From NCBI RefSeq assembly GCF_030719035.1, contig NZ_CP132203.1:558001-622000 (forward strand): a DNA stretch of 64,000 nucleotides. Reading direction: 5' to 3'. The translations under genes were made by a program, and so were the position numbers. The notes below the pieces were generated by a model. It made no database searches and had not been told where the DNA came from. It saw only the letters and a program-made list of their open reading frames with translations. Numbering within the stretch: position 1 is the stretch's first letter; each line of letters begins with the position of its first letter. Source of the DNA: Hahella sp. HNIBRBA332 (GTDB lineage: Bacteria > Pseudomonadota > Gammaproteobacteria > Pseudomonadales > Oleiphilaceae). Below are positions 26,373 through 36,168 of the stretch, in pieces.

Positions 26373-27227
26373 ATGGAAAGAACATATCGACTGGTAATCG
26401 CCTGCCCCGATCGGGTGGGCATTGTTGCGAAAGTAACCACATTTTTGGCTACTTATAATGGATGGTTAACCGAGGCGAGCCATCATTCGGATCCGACCAA
26501 CGGCTGGTTCTATATGAGAAATGAGATAAAGGCGAGCTCGCTCCCTTTTGATCTGAACTCATTTCGCATTGCGTTCGAACCGATCGCTCGGGAGTTTCAG
26601 ATGTGCTGGCATGTGGCGGATTCGCAGCAACCCAAGCGTATTGTTCTAATGGCGAGTAAGGAATCTCACTGTCTGGCGGATTTGTTGCATCGCTGGCATG
26701 CAAAAGAGATGGATGGGGAAATTGTTGGGGTTATCTCTAATCATGATGATCTGCGTCGTATGGTGGAGTGGCATGACATTCCCTACTATCACGTGCCGGT
26801 GGATGCGAGTGACAAGTCCGTCGCATTTGCTGAAGTGGAGCGATTGGTGGATGCGCTGGATGCGGAAGTCATTGTTCTTGCACGCTACATGCAGATTCTG
26901 CCGCCGGAATTGTGCGACAGGTATACGGGGCGCATTATCAATATCCATCACAGCTTCCTGCCGTCTTTCGCGGGCGCTCGTCCCTATCATCGGGCGTACA
27001 AGCGAGGCGTCAAGCTGATCGGCGCAACCTGTCATTACGTCACTCAGGATCTGGATGAAGGTCCTATTATTGAGCAGGATGTGATCAGGGTGAACCACAG
27101 CGATACCATCGAAGACATGGTTCGGCTGGGGAAAGATGTTGAAAAACAAGTGCTTGCGCGTGGCTTGCGCTATCACCTGGAAGACCGGGTGATTGTTCAT
27201 GAGAACAAAACCATCGTATTTGAATAA
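26373..27227 (+). CDS. purU: Formyltetrahydrofolate deformylase
   Basis: 284 residues. It hydrolyses 10-formyl-THF to formate and THF, feeding PurT and balancing one-carbon units. The N-terminal ACT domain is at 5-85 (CPDRVGIVAKVTTFLATY); the formyltransferase-like domain begins near 88 (RIVLMASKESHCL). The catalytic set is in NIHHSFLPSFAGARPYHRAYKRG and HYVTQDLDEGPII (N, H, D). It lies 45 bases after phhB and may be cotranscribed with it. Confidence 0.95.
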   Translation: MERTYRLVIACPDRVGIVAKVTTFLATYNGWLTEASHHSDPTNGWFYMRNEIKASSLPFDLNSFRIAFEPIAREFQMCWHVADSQQPKRIVLMASKESHCLADLLHRWHAKEMDGEIVGVISNHDDLRRMVEWHDIPYYHVPVDASDKSVAFAEVERLVDALDAEVIVLARYMQILPPELCDRYTGRIINIHHSFLPSFAGARPYHRAYKRGVKLIGATCHYVTQDLDEGPIIEQDVIRVNHSDTIEDMVRLGKDVEKQVLARGLRYHLEDRVIVHENKTIVFE

Positions 27228-27248
27228 AGTCATTATTGACTGACATCA

Positions 27249-27272
27249 AGCCCGGGGCGTTCGCTCCGGGCT
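27249..27272 (+). terminator. Hairpin after purU
   Basis: The stem AGCCCGG/CCGGGCT extends to ten pairs with a GTTC-type loop. No T-run follows, so it is a possible but unproven terminator. Confidence 0.45.
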
Positions 27273-27390
27273 CATTAGTTGGCGTTTCAGGTAGATGGGC
27301 GTATCTTTAAGGTATCAGCGTAAACAAAGGAAGTCGCTGACAGGGCGGTTAACAATAACCATCAGCAAATGCCTGCCTTAGGAGAGTCCC

Positions 27391-27819
27391 ATGCTGCGAT
27401 CCGTGAAAGTGCGTGATTATATGACAACCAACCTGGTTGTATTTTCCCCTGAAACAGAGTTGTTTGAAGCTATTCATAAACTCCTTAAAAACAGCATTTC
27501 CGGCGCCCCTGTTGTAGATGGTCGTGGAAACCTTGTGGGGATTTTATCGGAAGTGGACTGCCTGAAAAGTATTCTGAGCGGTAGTTACTACGACTACGAA
27601 TCTCTGGGCGGCACTGTCGCTGAGTATATGACTGTGGATGTGGATATTATCGGGCCGGAGGAAGATATTCTGGCGGTCAGTGAACGTTTCATTAATGATC
27701 GCCGGCGTCGCTTTCCTGTGGTGGAAGAGGGTAAGTTGGTGGGGCAGATCAGTCGTAAGGATGTGCTGCGCGCCGTTTCGGATTTTGTCGCCCCTCAGCG
27801 GTTTCATCAGTCGGCCTGA
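27391..27819 (+). CDS. Tandem CBS-domain protein
   Basis: 142 residues consisting of two CBS domains (about 5-60 and 75-135), which usually bind adenosine ligands. The matches are VRDYMTTNLVVFSPETELFEA...SGAPVVDGRGNLVGILSEVDCLK and VAEYMTVDVDIIGPEEDIL...RRFPVVEEGKLVGQISRKDVLR. There is no catalytic partner domain, so it should act as a stand-alone ligand sensor; its target is unknown. The ribosome site is TAGGAGAG. It sits alone between purU and gyrA. Confidence 0.93.
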   Translation: MLRSVKVRDYMTTNLVVFSPETELFEAIHKLLKNSISGAPVVDGRGNLVGILSEVDCLKSILSGSYYDYESLGGTVAEYMTVDVDIIGPEEDILAVSERFINDRRRRFPVVEEGKLVGQISRKDVLRAVSDFVAPQRFHQSA

Positions 27820-28134
27820 CTTGCCATAAAAGATTGGCGCGCACTGGCGAATGTGCGTCGCCAACTTGCCTTTCCCGTTGGCGGGGGGAGGGTTTTTAAC
27901 GTCTAAAAAATATCTTATTCTCGCCCTAATTAACTTCGTTGCCGTCGCCTTCTATGCTAGACTTGACCGCTTGTGGCGCAGCCCTTGGTCGAGTAAAGAG
28001 TGTGCGATTATATGCCGCTTGAACTGACTCCCCGCCGGGTTCAACGACTGCAAGACGAGCGAACCAGGGTTTGGACAGACTGTGGGTAGAACAAGAACCG
28101 AACTATCCTTTCTAGAATAGGTTATTGCTATATT
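27820..28134. other. gyrA upstream region
   Basis: 315 bases without a gene. It contains the gyrA promoter candidate at 27930-27958 and a leader of roughly 170 bases. I see no hairpin with a T-run. Confidence 0.5.
27930..27958 (+). promoter_or_regulatory. gyrA promoter candidate
   Basis: TTAACT (27930-27935), 17-base spacer, TATGCT (27953-27958): four of six matches in each box with ideal spacing. The weak -10 suits supercoiling-sensitive control, as known for gyrase genes. Confidence 0.45.
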
Positions 28135-30774
28135 ATGGCTGAACTCGCCAAAGAAATACTTCCCGTCAATATTGAAGATGAACTGAAACAATCCTACCTC
28201 GACTACGCGATGAGCGTTATCGTAGGCCGTGCTTTGCCGGATGCGCGAGACGGCCTCAAGCCGGTGCATCGCCGCGTTTTGTTTGCGATGAACGAGCTGG
28301 GGAACGATTGGAACAAGTCGTATAAAAAATCCGCCCGTGTGGTTGGTGACGTCATCGGTAAATATCACCCGCATGGCGACTCTGCCGTATACGACACGAT
28401 CGTGCGTATGGCGCAGCCCTTCTCGCTGCGATACACCCTGGTGGACGGGCAGGGTAACTTCGGCTCCATCGACGGCGATAGCGCAGCGGCAATGCGTTAT
28501 ACGGAAATCCGCATGGAGAAGATCGCCCACGAAATGCTGGCCGATCTCGATAAAGAAACGGTCGACTTCGCCCCTAACTACGACGGCTCTGAGCAGATTC
28601 CCGTCGTACTTCCGACCAAGGTTCCAAACCTGCTGGTAAATGGGTCCTCAGGCATCGCGGTAGGGATGGCGACGAACATTCCACCTCACAACCTGACCGA
28701 AGTGGTAAATGGATGTCTTGCTTACCTGGATAACAGTGACATAACCATCGATGAATTGATGGAGTTTATTCCGGGGCCTGATTTCCCTACTGCGGCCATC
28801 ATTAATGGACGTGCGGGGATTTTGGAGGCGTACCGCACTGGTCGTGGCCGGATTTATATTCGCGCTCGCTATGAAATAGAGCAGGACAAGAAAACCGGTA
28901 AGGAAACGATTGTAATTACTGAGATTCCTTATCAGGTTAACAAGGCTAAGCTGGTTGAGAAAATCGCCGAGCTGGTCAAAGAGAAAAAGGTTGAAGGCAT
29001 CACCGAGCTGCGCGATGAATCCAGCAAGGAAGGGATGAGGGTGGTTATTGAGCTGCGTCGCGGTGAAAACGCGGATGTGCTCATGAATAATCTGTTCGCC
29101 CTTACGCCGCTGGAAACCGTATTCGGCATCAACATGGTCGCCTTGATCAATGGCGAGCCCAAGCTGCTGAACCTGAAAGACTGTATTGAATGTTTTGTGC
29201 GTCATCGCCGTGAAGTGGTGACGCGCAGGACTATTTACGAGTTGCGTAAAGCCCGTGAGCGCGGCCACATCCTGGAAGGTCAGGCGGTGGCGCTGGCGAA
29301 CATCGATCCGGTTATCGCTGTTATCAAGGCTTCTTCCACTGGCGCGGAAGCCAAAGAACGTTTGATGGCGCAAGGCTGGTCTCCGGGGGCCGTGACAGGC
29401 ATGCTGGAGCGCGCAGGCGAAGACGCCTGTCGTCCTGATGACTTGGCGCCTGAGTTTGGTCTGCGTGATGGCCTGTATTTCCTGTCTGAAGTGCAGGCGC
29501 AGTCTATTCTGGACTTGCGTCTGCAAAAGCTGACTGGTCTGGAAATTGAAAAAATTAACGACGAGTACCGCAGCATCATCGAGCAAATTGCTGAGTTGCT
29601 GGAGATTCTGCAGAACCCAGAGCGTCTGATGGAGGTTATCCGTGAGGAACTGGAAGCTGTCCGCGAAGAATTTGGCGACGCTCGCGTTACGGAAATTACC
29701 GCTTCCAAGCGTGACCTCACGATTGCTGACCTGATCGCCGAAGAAGATATGGTGGTTACGCTGTCTCACAAAGGCTACGCCAAAACTCAGCCGCTGGAAG
29801 CTTATCAGGCGCAGAAACGAGGCGGCAAAGGCAAGGCCGCAACAGCGATTCGCGACGAAGACTTCGTCGAGAAACTTCTGATCGCCAATTCTCACGATAC
29901 TATTTTGTGTTTCACCTCTCACGGTAAATTGTATTGGCTTAAGACCTACGAAATTCCTCAGGCCAGCCGTATTTCGCGTGGACGTCCGATCGTTAACATC
30001 TTGCCGCTGGCGGAAGATGAGCGCATCACCACCATGTTGCCGGTGCGTGAGTACGCCGCTGATCACTATGTGTTCATGGCGACTCGTCAGGGAACCGTCA
30101 AGAAAACGCCGTTGGAGAATTTCTCGCGCCCCCGCAGCAGCGGCTTGATCGCTTTGGCGCTGGATGAGGGCGACATGCTGATCGGCGCAGCCATTACTGA
30201 CGGCAAGAAAGACGTCATGCTGTTCAGCAGCAGCGGCAAAGCCATTCGCTTCAATGAAGACGATGTGCGACCAATGGGGCGAACCGCTCGCGGCGTTAGA
30301 GGCATTCGTATGGCGGAAGGGCAAGCCGTCGTTTCCCTTATCATTCCGCAAGAAGACGCCTTCATACTTACAGCGAGCCGCAAAGGCTACGGTAAGCGGA
30401 CTGCTGTATCCGAGTTCCCTGTTTACGGGCGTGGAGGTCAGGGCGTTATTGCTATCCAGTGCTCTGAACGTAACGGCGACTTGGTGAGCGCAGTGCAGGT
30501 AATCAGTGGCGATCAGCTCATGTTGATCAGTAACCAGGGAACACTGGTGCGGACGCGGGCGGACGAGGTCTCTATCGTTGGAAGAAATACCCAGGGCGTA
30601 CGATTGATCCGTTTGTCCGAATCAGAAGACTTGGTTGGCGTAGAGCGGATTGCTGAGCCTGAAGAAGATGAGGGTGAATTCCCGGGCGAAGAAGGTGAAG
30701 GCGCTGAAGTTGCTAACGAAGATGTTTTGGACTCTGACGAAGCAGGTGAGGAAGGCTCCGAGGCGGAAGAATAA
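28135..30774 (+). CDS. gyrA: DNA gyrase subunit A
   Basis: An 879-residue breakage-reunion subunit of gyrase, which adds negative supercoils with GyrB. The catalytic tyrosine is Y122 (AAAMRYTEIRM). The quinolone-resistance region GKYHPHGDSAVYD has S83 and D87, the sensitive residues. The GyrA box is seen as QAQKRGGKGK in the C-terminal beta-pinwheel (about 530-840). The last 40 residues are strongly acidic (EEDEGEF...EEGSEAEE), the kind of tail that tunes DNA wrapping. It opens a long co-directional block that continues with serC. Confidence 0.98.
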   Translation: MAELAKEILPVNIEDELKQSYLDYAMSVIVGRALPDARDGLKPVHRRVLFAMNELGNDWNKSYKKSARVVGDVIGKYHPHGDSAVYDTIVRMAQPFSLRYTLVDGQGNFGSIDGDSAAAMRYTEIRMEKIAHEMLADLDKETVDFAPNYDGSEQIPVVLPTKVPNLLVNGSSGIAVGMATNIPPHNLTEVVNGCLAYLDNSDITIDELMEFIPGPDFPTAAIINGRAGILEAYRTGRGRIYIRARYEIEQDKKTGKETIVITEIPYQVNKAKLVEKIAELVKEKKVEGITELRDESSKEGMRVVIELRRGENADVLMNNLFALTPLETVFGINMVALINGEPKLLNLKDCIECFVRHRREVVTRRTIYELRKARERGHILEGQAVALANIDPVIAVIKASSTGAEAKERLMAQGWSPGAVTGMLERAGEDACRPDDLAPEFGLRDGLYFLSEVQAQSILDLRLQKLTGLEIEKINDEYRSIIEQIAELLEILQNPERLMEVIREELEAVREEFGDARVTEITASKRDLTIADLIAEEDMVVTLSHKGYAKTQPLEAYQAQKRGGKGKAATAIRDEDFVEKLLIANSHDTILCFTSHGKLYWLKTYEIPQASRISRGRPIVNILPLAEDERITTMLPVREYAADHYVFMATRQGTVKKTPLENFSRPRSSGLIALALDEGDMLIGAAITDGKKDVMLFSSSGKAIRFNEDDVRPMGRTARGVRGIRMAEGQAVVSLIIPQEDAFILTASRKGYGKRTAVSEFPVYGRGGQGVIAIQCSERNGDLVSAVQVISGDQLMLISNQGTLVRTRADEVSIVGRNTQGVRLIRLSESEDLVGVERIAEPEEDEGEFPGEEGEGAEVANEDVLDSDEAGEEGSEAEE

Positions 30775-30835
30775 CTTTCGCTTCGGTTGGCTTGTCTGAG
30801 AAGTTTATTTGACCAAATACCGGAGAGCGGCCTGT

Positions 30836-31921
30836 ATGGCTGATAGAAAGTTTAATTTTTGCGCGGGTCCTTCTGCGCTGCCTACGGATGTGTTGTTACA
30901 GGCTCAGGCGGAACTACTGGATTGGCGGGGTAAAGGCCTGTCAATTATGGAGATGAGTCATCGCAGCGACGACTTTGTCGCTGTGGCGGTTGAGGCTGAG
31001 CGTGACTTTCGCGAGCTGATGTCCGTGCCAGACAATTACAAAGTGCTCTTTGTGCAGGGGGGGGCTGCGACTCAGTTTGCGTCAGTGCCGCTTAATCTGC
31101 TGAAGCTTGGCGCGGAGGCGGATTATATCGACACGGGTATTTGGTCGAAGAAGGCGATTGCTGAGGCTGGGCGTTACCTTAATGTGAATGTCGCGGCGTC
31201 AGCCAAAGACAGTGGCTATTCCCGCATTCCCGCTCGTAGCGAGTGGCGTTTGAATGAAAGTGCGGGCTATGTGCACTATACGCCAAATGAAACGATTGGC
31301 GGCGTTGAGTTTCTCGATATTCCTAACGTGGGTGATAAACCCTTGGTGGCGGACATGTCTTCCACCATATTGTCCCGTCCCGTAGATATCAGTCGCTTCG
31401 GCGTGATATACGCCGGCGCGCAGAAGAATATTGGTCCCGCTGGCCTGACGCTGGTTATCGTCCGGGAAGACTTGCTGGGATATGCTTCCGACAGTCTGCC
31501 CACCATGCTGAACTATAAAGTGGCCAGCGAAAACGACTCCATGGTCAATACACCGCCTACTTTTGCCTGGTATCTGGCTGGCTTGGTATTCAAGTGGCTG
31601 AAAGGAAAGGGCGGGGTGCAGGCTATGGAGGCGATAAACTGCCGCAAAGCCGACAAGCTTTATTCTTATATTGATGACAGCGAGTTTTATGCAAACCCGA
31701 TAGATCCGTCTTGTCGTTCCTGGATGAATGTGCCTTTTACACTGAAAGACGACAGCCTGGATCAGAAGTTTTTGCAAGAAGCGGAAGAGGCTGGTTTGCT
31801 TAATCTGCAGGGGCATCGTTCGGTTGGTGGGATGCGCGCCAGTTTGTATAACGCATTGCCGGAAGAGGCGGTGGATGCGCTGCTTGGGTTTATGCAAGAT
31901 TTCGCCGGGAGGAACGCCTGA
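30836..31921 (+). CDS. serC: Phosphoserine aminotransferase
   Basis: 361 residues. It converts 3-phosphohydroxypyruvate to phosphoserine (serine and pyridoxal-phosphate synthesis). ATG 30836 is used: the product then begins MADRKFNFCAGPSALP, the normal SerC N-terminus, with GGAGAG upstream; the frame's earlier start adds an unrelated tail. The PLP lysine is in YAGAQKNIGPAG. FVQGGAATQFA and the HRSVGGMRASLYNA ending are typical. It is three bases from pheA. Confidence 0.97.
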   Translation: MADRKFNFCAGPSALPTDVLLQAQAELLDWRGKGLSIMEMSHRSDDFVAVAVEAERDFRELMSVPDNYKVLFVQGGAATQFASVPLNLLKLGAEADYIDTGIWSKKAIAEAGRYLNVNVAASAKDSGYSRIPARSEWRLNESAGYVHYTPNETIGGVEFLDIPNVGDKPLVADMSSTILSRPVDISRFGVIYAGAQKNIGPAGLTLVIVREDLLGYASDSLPTMLNYKVASENDSMVNTPPTFAWYLAGLVFKWLKGKGGVQAMEAINCRKADKLYSYIDDSEFYANPIDPSCRSWMNVPFTLKDDSLDQKFLQEAEEAGLLNLQGHRSVGGMRASLYNALPEEAVDALLGFMQDFAGRNA

Positions 31922-31924
31922 TTC

Positions 31925-33022
31925 ATGACCTCTGAGCAGACCGAACTCGCCAAACTGCGCGAACGAATAGATCAGATTGACCGTCAACTGTTGGCGTTGA
32001 TTTGCGAGCGGGCCAAGTGCGCGCAAAATGTCGCGGAAGTGAAAATGCGCGGCAATGCAGGGCAGGATGTCGTATTTTATCGTCCGGAGCGGGAAGCTCA
32101 GGTTTTGCGGAAAATTATGGACGATAACCCGGGTCCACTGAGTGATGAAGAGGTGGCCAGGCTGTTTCGGGAAGTTATGTCGGCATGTCTTGCCCTGGAA
32201 GCGCCATTACACATCGCATTTTTGGGGCCTGAAGGCGCCTTCACCCACGCAGCTGCGCTTAAGCACTTTGGGCACTCCGGTGTTTGTCTTCCTCATTACG
32301 CTATTGATGAGGTCTTTCGCGAGGTGGAAGCAGGATCTGCCCATTATGGCGTTGTCCCTGTGGAAACCTCCAATGAAGGTGTGATCAGTCACACTCTTGA
32401 CGTGTTTGTTAATTCGCCTCTGCTGATCTGTGGTGAAGTGGAAGTGCGTACTCACCACTTCTTGATAGCCCCAGAACAAGTGGATGCCGGCGATATCAAG
32501 GTTGTTTATTCCCTGGCGCAGTCATTTTCTTTGTGTCGGCAATGGCTGGACGAAAAATGGCCGGGAGTGGAGCGCATAGCGGTCCCTAGTCATGCGGACG
32601 CGGTAAAAAGGGCGTCTGAGCGCCAGGATGCGGCGGCAGTGGCTGGTGAGCACTGCGCCAGGCTGTATGGTATGAAAGTGCTGGCGAAAAATATCGAAGA
32701 TCATCCTGATCAGATCGCCAGGTATTTAATTATTGGTAAAAACTCGGCTCCGCCCAGTGGAGATGATAAAACATCTCTGATGGTTACAATTCGCGATGAG
32801 CCAGGCGCTCTTTACAAGATGCTGGGCGTGTTTCATCGTCAAAATCTGAGCCTGACAAGAATTGATTCACGTCCCGCCCTGAGTGGCGCGCGTCGCTATC
32901 ACTTCTTTGTGGACTTTATTGGCCATAAAGATCTGCCAGAGGTCGGTGCGGCGATTCAGGAGCTATCCCGGGATGCTCTTGACGTACGATGTCTGGGGTC
33001 GTATCCCAAAGGCGTGCTTTAG
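31925..33022 (+). CDS. pheA: Chorismate mutase / prephenate dehydratase
   Basis: A 365-residue bifunctional enzyme for phenylalanine. The AroQ chorismate mutase is at about 5-90 (LRERIDQIDRQLLALICERAKCAQNVAEVK). Prephenate dehydratase is at about 95-275 (FLGPEGAFTHAAALKHFG, VPVETSNEGVISHTLD). A C-terminal ACT domain (about 280-360, VTIRDEPGALYKML...TRIDSRP) gives feedback inhibition by phenylalanine. The ribosome site GGAGG lies inside the serC end. In Pseudomonas hisC2 follows; here it does not. Confidence 0.97.
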   Translation: MTSEQTELAKLRERIDQIDRQLLALICERAKCAQNVAEVKMRGNAGQDVVFYRPEREAQVLRKIMDDNPGPLSDEEVARLFREVMSACLALEAPLHIAFLGPEGAFTHAAALKHFGHSGVCLPHYAIDEVFREVEAGSAHYGVVPVETSNEGVISHTLDVFVNSPLLICGEVEVRTHHFLIAPEQVDAGDIKVVYSLAQSFSLCRQWLDEKWPGVERIAVPSHADAVKRASERQDAAAVAGEHCARLYGMKVLAKNIEDHPDQIARYLIIGKNSAPPSGDDKTSLMVTIRDEPGALYKMLGVFHRQNLSLTRIDSRPALSGARRYHFFVDFIGHKDLPEVGAAIQELSRDALDVRCLGSYPKGVL

Positions 33023-33122
33023 GCGCGCCGTCCACCGGTATCAGAAGGTTGGCTGTTTTTGTATCTCAGCCCTTAAGGGCGTTTCAATTTATTTTTTACG
33101 GACATGGCCGTCAAGCGCGCCT
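33021..33122. repeat. Inverted repeat enclosing the pheA-tyrA/aroA spacer
   Basis: AGGCGCGC (33021-33028) and GCGCGCCT (33115-33122) are perfect inverted arms. Inside is the palindrome GCCCTTAAGGGC (33069-33080) followed by a T-rich stretch, a possible weak attenuator. Confidence 0.5.
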
Positions 33123-33130
33123 GATTAACA

Positions 33131-35347
33131 ATGTTACAATCCCAAGTTAAATGTTTGGCTGTTGTCGGACTGGGTCTTATCGGCGGTTCGTTCGCTAAAG
33201 CTGTGAAACAGCGTTGTTTGGCGGATAAAGTCATTGGTTATGATCGACGCGATACTGAGGCGGCGTTAGCCGTGCGTTTAGGGGTTGTCGATGAGGCGGC
33301 CCCGGATCTTGTCACGCTCGCTTCGCGGGCGGATGTTATCGTTTTGGCGGTGCCAGTTGGCGCAGTCGCTCCAGTATTGGAGGAGATGAAGCCAGCTTTG
33401 CGAAGCGATCACATTCTCACAGATGTGGGGAGTGTCAAAGGCGAAATAGAAAAAGCCTTTGTATCTGTATTTGGTGAAATGCCAGCGAATGCTGTATTGG
33501 GACACCCTATCGCGGGATCTGAAAAGAGTGGCGTTCAGGCTGCCAATAGCGCTTTGTTTGAGAATCATAAAACCATATTGACGCCGGTTCCGGTAACCGA
33601 CTCTCAAGCGCTGGGAGTCGTGGCTGCGCTGTGGCGCGGCATGGGGGCGGAAGTGCTCTTCATGTCGGTGGCTCACCACGACGAGGTGTTGGCTGCAACC
33701 AGTCATCTGCCTCACTTGATCGCTTTTTCGCTGGTCGATACGCTGGCGGGAGCGGATGATAATAAAGAAATATTTCGCTATGCAGCGGGCGGCTTCAGGG
33801 ATTTTACCCGTATTGCCGCCAGCGATCCGGTGATGTGGCGGGACGTTTACCTGACTAACCGGGATGCGGTGCTGAAAGTGCTGGATGCGTTCGATGCGGA
33901 TTTAAAAAAGCTGCGCAACGCTATTGCTGATGGGGACGGACAAACGTTACTTGGTGTGTTCACCCGGGCCCGGGCGGCCCGCGAACATTTCACAAAAATG
34001 CTTGAAGGAAAGGCTTACGAGACTGATATGGCTAACAATGTGACCTACGTTGCCGGGAAAGGCGGTCCTGTGTGTGGCGAGATACGCGTGCCCGGAGATA
34101 AATCGATGTCCCACCGTTCCATCATGTTGGGTTCGCTGGCGGAAGGCGTTACGGAAATAGAAGGTTTTCTGGAAGGGGAGGACGCTTTGGCCACTCTGCA
34201 GGCGTTCCGGGATATGGGTGTCGTCATTGAGGGGCCGGATCGTGGTTCAGTAAAAATTAATGGCGTGGGCATGCACGGCCTGAAGCAGCCGCCAGGGCCG
34301 CTGTATTTGGGTAACTCCGGAACTTCCATGCGATTGCTTGCTGGCTTGTTGAGCGGGCAGTCGTTCGATGTTGAGTTGACGGGCGATGAGTCCTTGTCCA
34401 AACGACCTATGGAGCGCGTTGCAAAGCCATTGCGGGAAATGGGTGCGGAGATTTCCACTTCTGAAGGCGGACGCCCTCCTGTCAAAATTAAAGGCGGCTC
34501 CAAGCTTCACGGTATTCATTACGACATGCCTGTCGCTAGCGCCCAGGTTAAGTCCAGTCTGGTTCTTGCGGGTCTTTATGCCGATGGTGAAACCTCGGTG
34601 ACGGAGCCGGCGCCCACTCGTGATCATAGCGAGCGAATGCTACGTGGTTTTGGTTATCCTGTAGATGTAAATGGCTCCAGGGTGACGATTGAGGGCGGTC
34701 ATAAGCTGAACGCTACCAAAATCGATGTCCCTTCTGATATCTCTTCTGCGGCGTTTTTCCTGGTTGCAGCCAGCATTACTCCGGGATCGGATTTGATCTT
34801 GCGCCATGTCGGCGTCAATCCGACTCGGGTTGGAGTTATTAGTATTCTTAAAATGATGGGCGCCGATATTGAGCTGTCCAATCACAAAGAAGTGGGTGGC
34901 GAGCCGGTGGCTGACATCCGTGTGCGCTATGCTCCCTTGAAAGGAATTCGTATTCCCGAGGATCAAGTGCCTTTGGCGATTGATGAATTTCCGGTCCTGT
35001 TTATCGCCGCCGTGTGCGCTGAGGGTGAAACTGTGCTGAGTGGCGCAGAAGAGCTGCGGGTCAAGGAAAGCGACCGTATTCAAGCTATGGCGGATGGTCT
35101 GGCGGCGCTGGGAGTCAGCAGCGAAGTGAAAGAGGACGGTATTGTGTTGCGCGGCGCGGAAATCGGCGGCGGCGCTGTGGATAGTCATGGAGATCATCGT
35201 ATAGCCATGGCTTTTGCTGTGGCGTCTTTAAGAGCTACCGGCGCTATTGTCATTAAAGATTGCGCCAACGTCGCCACGTCATTCCCGGGCTTCACTACTC
35301 TTGCAAATGAGGTTGGCTTTAATCTTCGGATTGAGGAGACGGCATGA
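33131..35347 (+). CDS. tyrA-aroA: Prephenate dehydrogenase / EPSP synthase fusion
   Basis: 738 residues in two enzymes. TyrA (about 1-295) has the NAD loop VVGLGLIGGSFAKAV and the prephenate-binding segment LGHPIAGSEKSGV; it makes 4-hydroxyphenylpyruvate for tyrosine. AroA (about 305-738) has GDKSMSHRSIMLGSLAEG, LGNSGTSMRLLAGLLSG, and RVKESDRI; it joins shikimate-3-phosphate and PEP, the glyphosate target. The fusion is also known in Pseudomonas. TyrA catalyses a step after AroA in the pathway, so the fusion may serve coordinated expression rather than channelling. The ribosome site is weak. It overlaps cmk by four bases (ATGA). Confidence 0.96.
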   Translation: MLQSQVKCLAVVGLGLIGGSFAKAVKQRCLADKVIGYDRRDTEAALAVRLGVVDEAAPDLVTLASRADVIVLAVPVGAVAPVLEEMKPALRSDHILTDVGSVKGEIEKAFVSVFGEMPANAVLGHPIAGSEKSGVQAANSALFENHKTILTPVPVTDSQALGVVAALWRGMGAEVLFMSVAHHDEVLAATSHLPHLIAFSLVDTLAGADDNKEIFRYAAGGFRDFTRIAASDPVMWRDVYLTNRDAVLKVLDAFDADLKKLRNAIADGDGQTLLGVFTRARAAREHFTKMLEGKAYETDMANNVTYVAGKGGPVCGEIRVPGDKSMSHRSIMLGSLAEGVTEIEGFLEGEDALATLQAFRDMGVVIEGPDRGSVKINGVGMHGLKQPPGPLYLGNSGTSMRLLAGLLSGQSFDVELTGDESLSKRPMERVAKPLREMGAEISTSEGGRPPVKIKGGSKLHGIHYDMPVASAQVKSSLVLAGLYADGETSVTEPAPTRDHSERMLRGFGYPVDVNGSRVTIEGGHKLNATKIDVPSDISSAAFFLVAASITPGSDLILRHVGVNPTRVGVISILKMMGADIELSNHKEVGGEPVADIRVRYAPLKGIRIPEDQVPLAIDEFPVLFIAAVCAEGETVLSGAEELRVKESDRIQAMADGLAALGVSSEVKEDGIVLRGAEIGGGAVDSHGDHRIAMAFAVASLRATGAIVIKDCANVATSFPGFTTLANEVGFNLRIEETA

Positions 35348-36033
35348 AGGTGAGTTCCGGCATTCCAGTCATCACCCTCGATGGTCCCTCCGGCTCAGGC
35401 AAAGGGACCATCGCGCAGCTTACAGCGCGGGCGTTGGGATGGAATATTTTGGACTCCGGCGCACTGTATCGGCTGACCGCCTTGAGCGCTGAGCGGCAAG
35501 GTGTTGATTTGGCGGATGAGGGCGCTGTTGCGAAAGTCGCTGAAACCTTGGATGTGCGTTTTGAAGCGGGCACTCCCGGTCAACCGGTGTCCGTTATTTT
35601 AATGGGCGACGACGTGACTCTGGAAATCAGAACGGAAACCTGCGGCGCTATGGCTTCTCGGGTGGCTGCGTATCCTTTGGTGCGCGCCGCTTTGTTGCAG
35701 CGGCAGCGGGATTTTCAGTCTGCTCCGGGGTTGGTGGCGGACGGGCGCGACATGGGGACGGTCGTGTTTCCTGACGCTCCATGTAAGATATTTATGACCG
35801 CGAGCGCCGAAGTAAGGGCGCGGCGAAGATATGATCAGTTGAAGCAGCAAGGCGAGAGTGTTAAAATTTCGCACCTTTTAAATGAGATAAAGGAACGCGA
35901 TGAGCGCGACATGAATCGGTCAAACGCTCCTCTGCGACCTGCGGATGACGCCGTAGTCCTTGATACTTCTGACTTTTCGGTGGATGAGGTGTTGGAGAAA
36001 GTACTCCAGATCTGGTCTTCCCGTCAATCCTGA
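35344..36033 (+). CDS. cmk: Cytidylate kinase
   Basis: A 229-residue CMP/dCMP kinase. The P-loop is TLDGPSGSGKGTIAQ (10-24). ADGRDMGTVVFPDA binds CMP, and the lid has RARRRYDQLKQQG with the ERDERDMNRSNAPLRPADDA signature. It is coupled to tyrA-aroA by ATGA overlap and precedes rpsA, an order conserved across proteobacteria. Confidence 0.97.
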   Translation: MKVSSGIPVITLDGPSGSGKGTIAQLTARALGWNILDSGALYRLTALSAERQGVDLADEGAVAKVAETLDVRFEAGTPGQPVSVILMGDDVTLEIRTETCGAMASRVAAYPLVRAALLQRQRDFQSAPGLVADGRDMGTVVFPDAPCKIFMTASAEVRARRRYDQLKQQGESVKISHLLNEIKERDERDMNRSNAPLRPADDAVVLDTSDFSVDEVLEKVLQIWSSRQS

Positions 36034-36168
36034 GTGTCCATCACTACGGTAAATTAATTAACCGGTGATCTTTTTTCGGGAGTATGCCAGTAATGCCCGG
36101 AATAAGATTTTAATCGAACAGACCGTGCTTGCTGGCCGCGCGGATGAAAATGTTCAACAGGAAACACA

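Noticed and set aside
28648..30351. 567-codon minus frame
   Set aside because: Shadow of gyrA, which is certain on the plus strand.
28135..30774. Fluoroquinolone-resistance substitution in gyrA
   Set aside because: Residues 83 and 87 are serine and aspartate, the sensitive forms.
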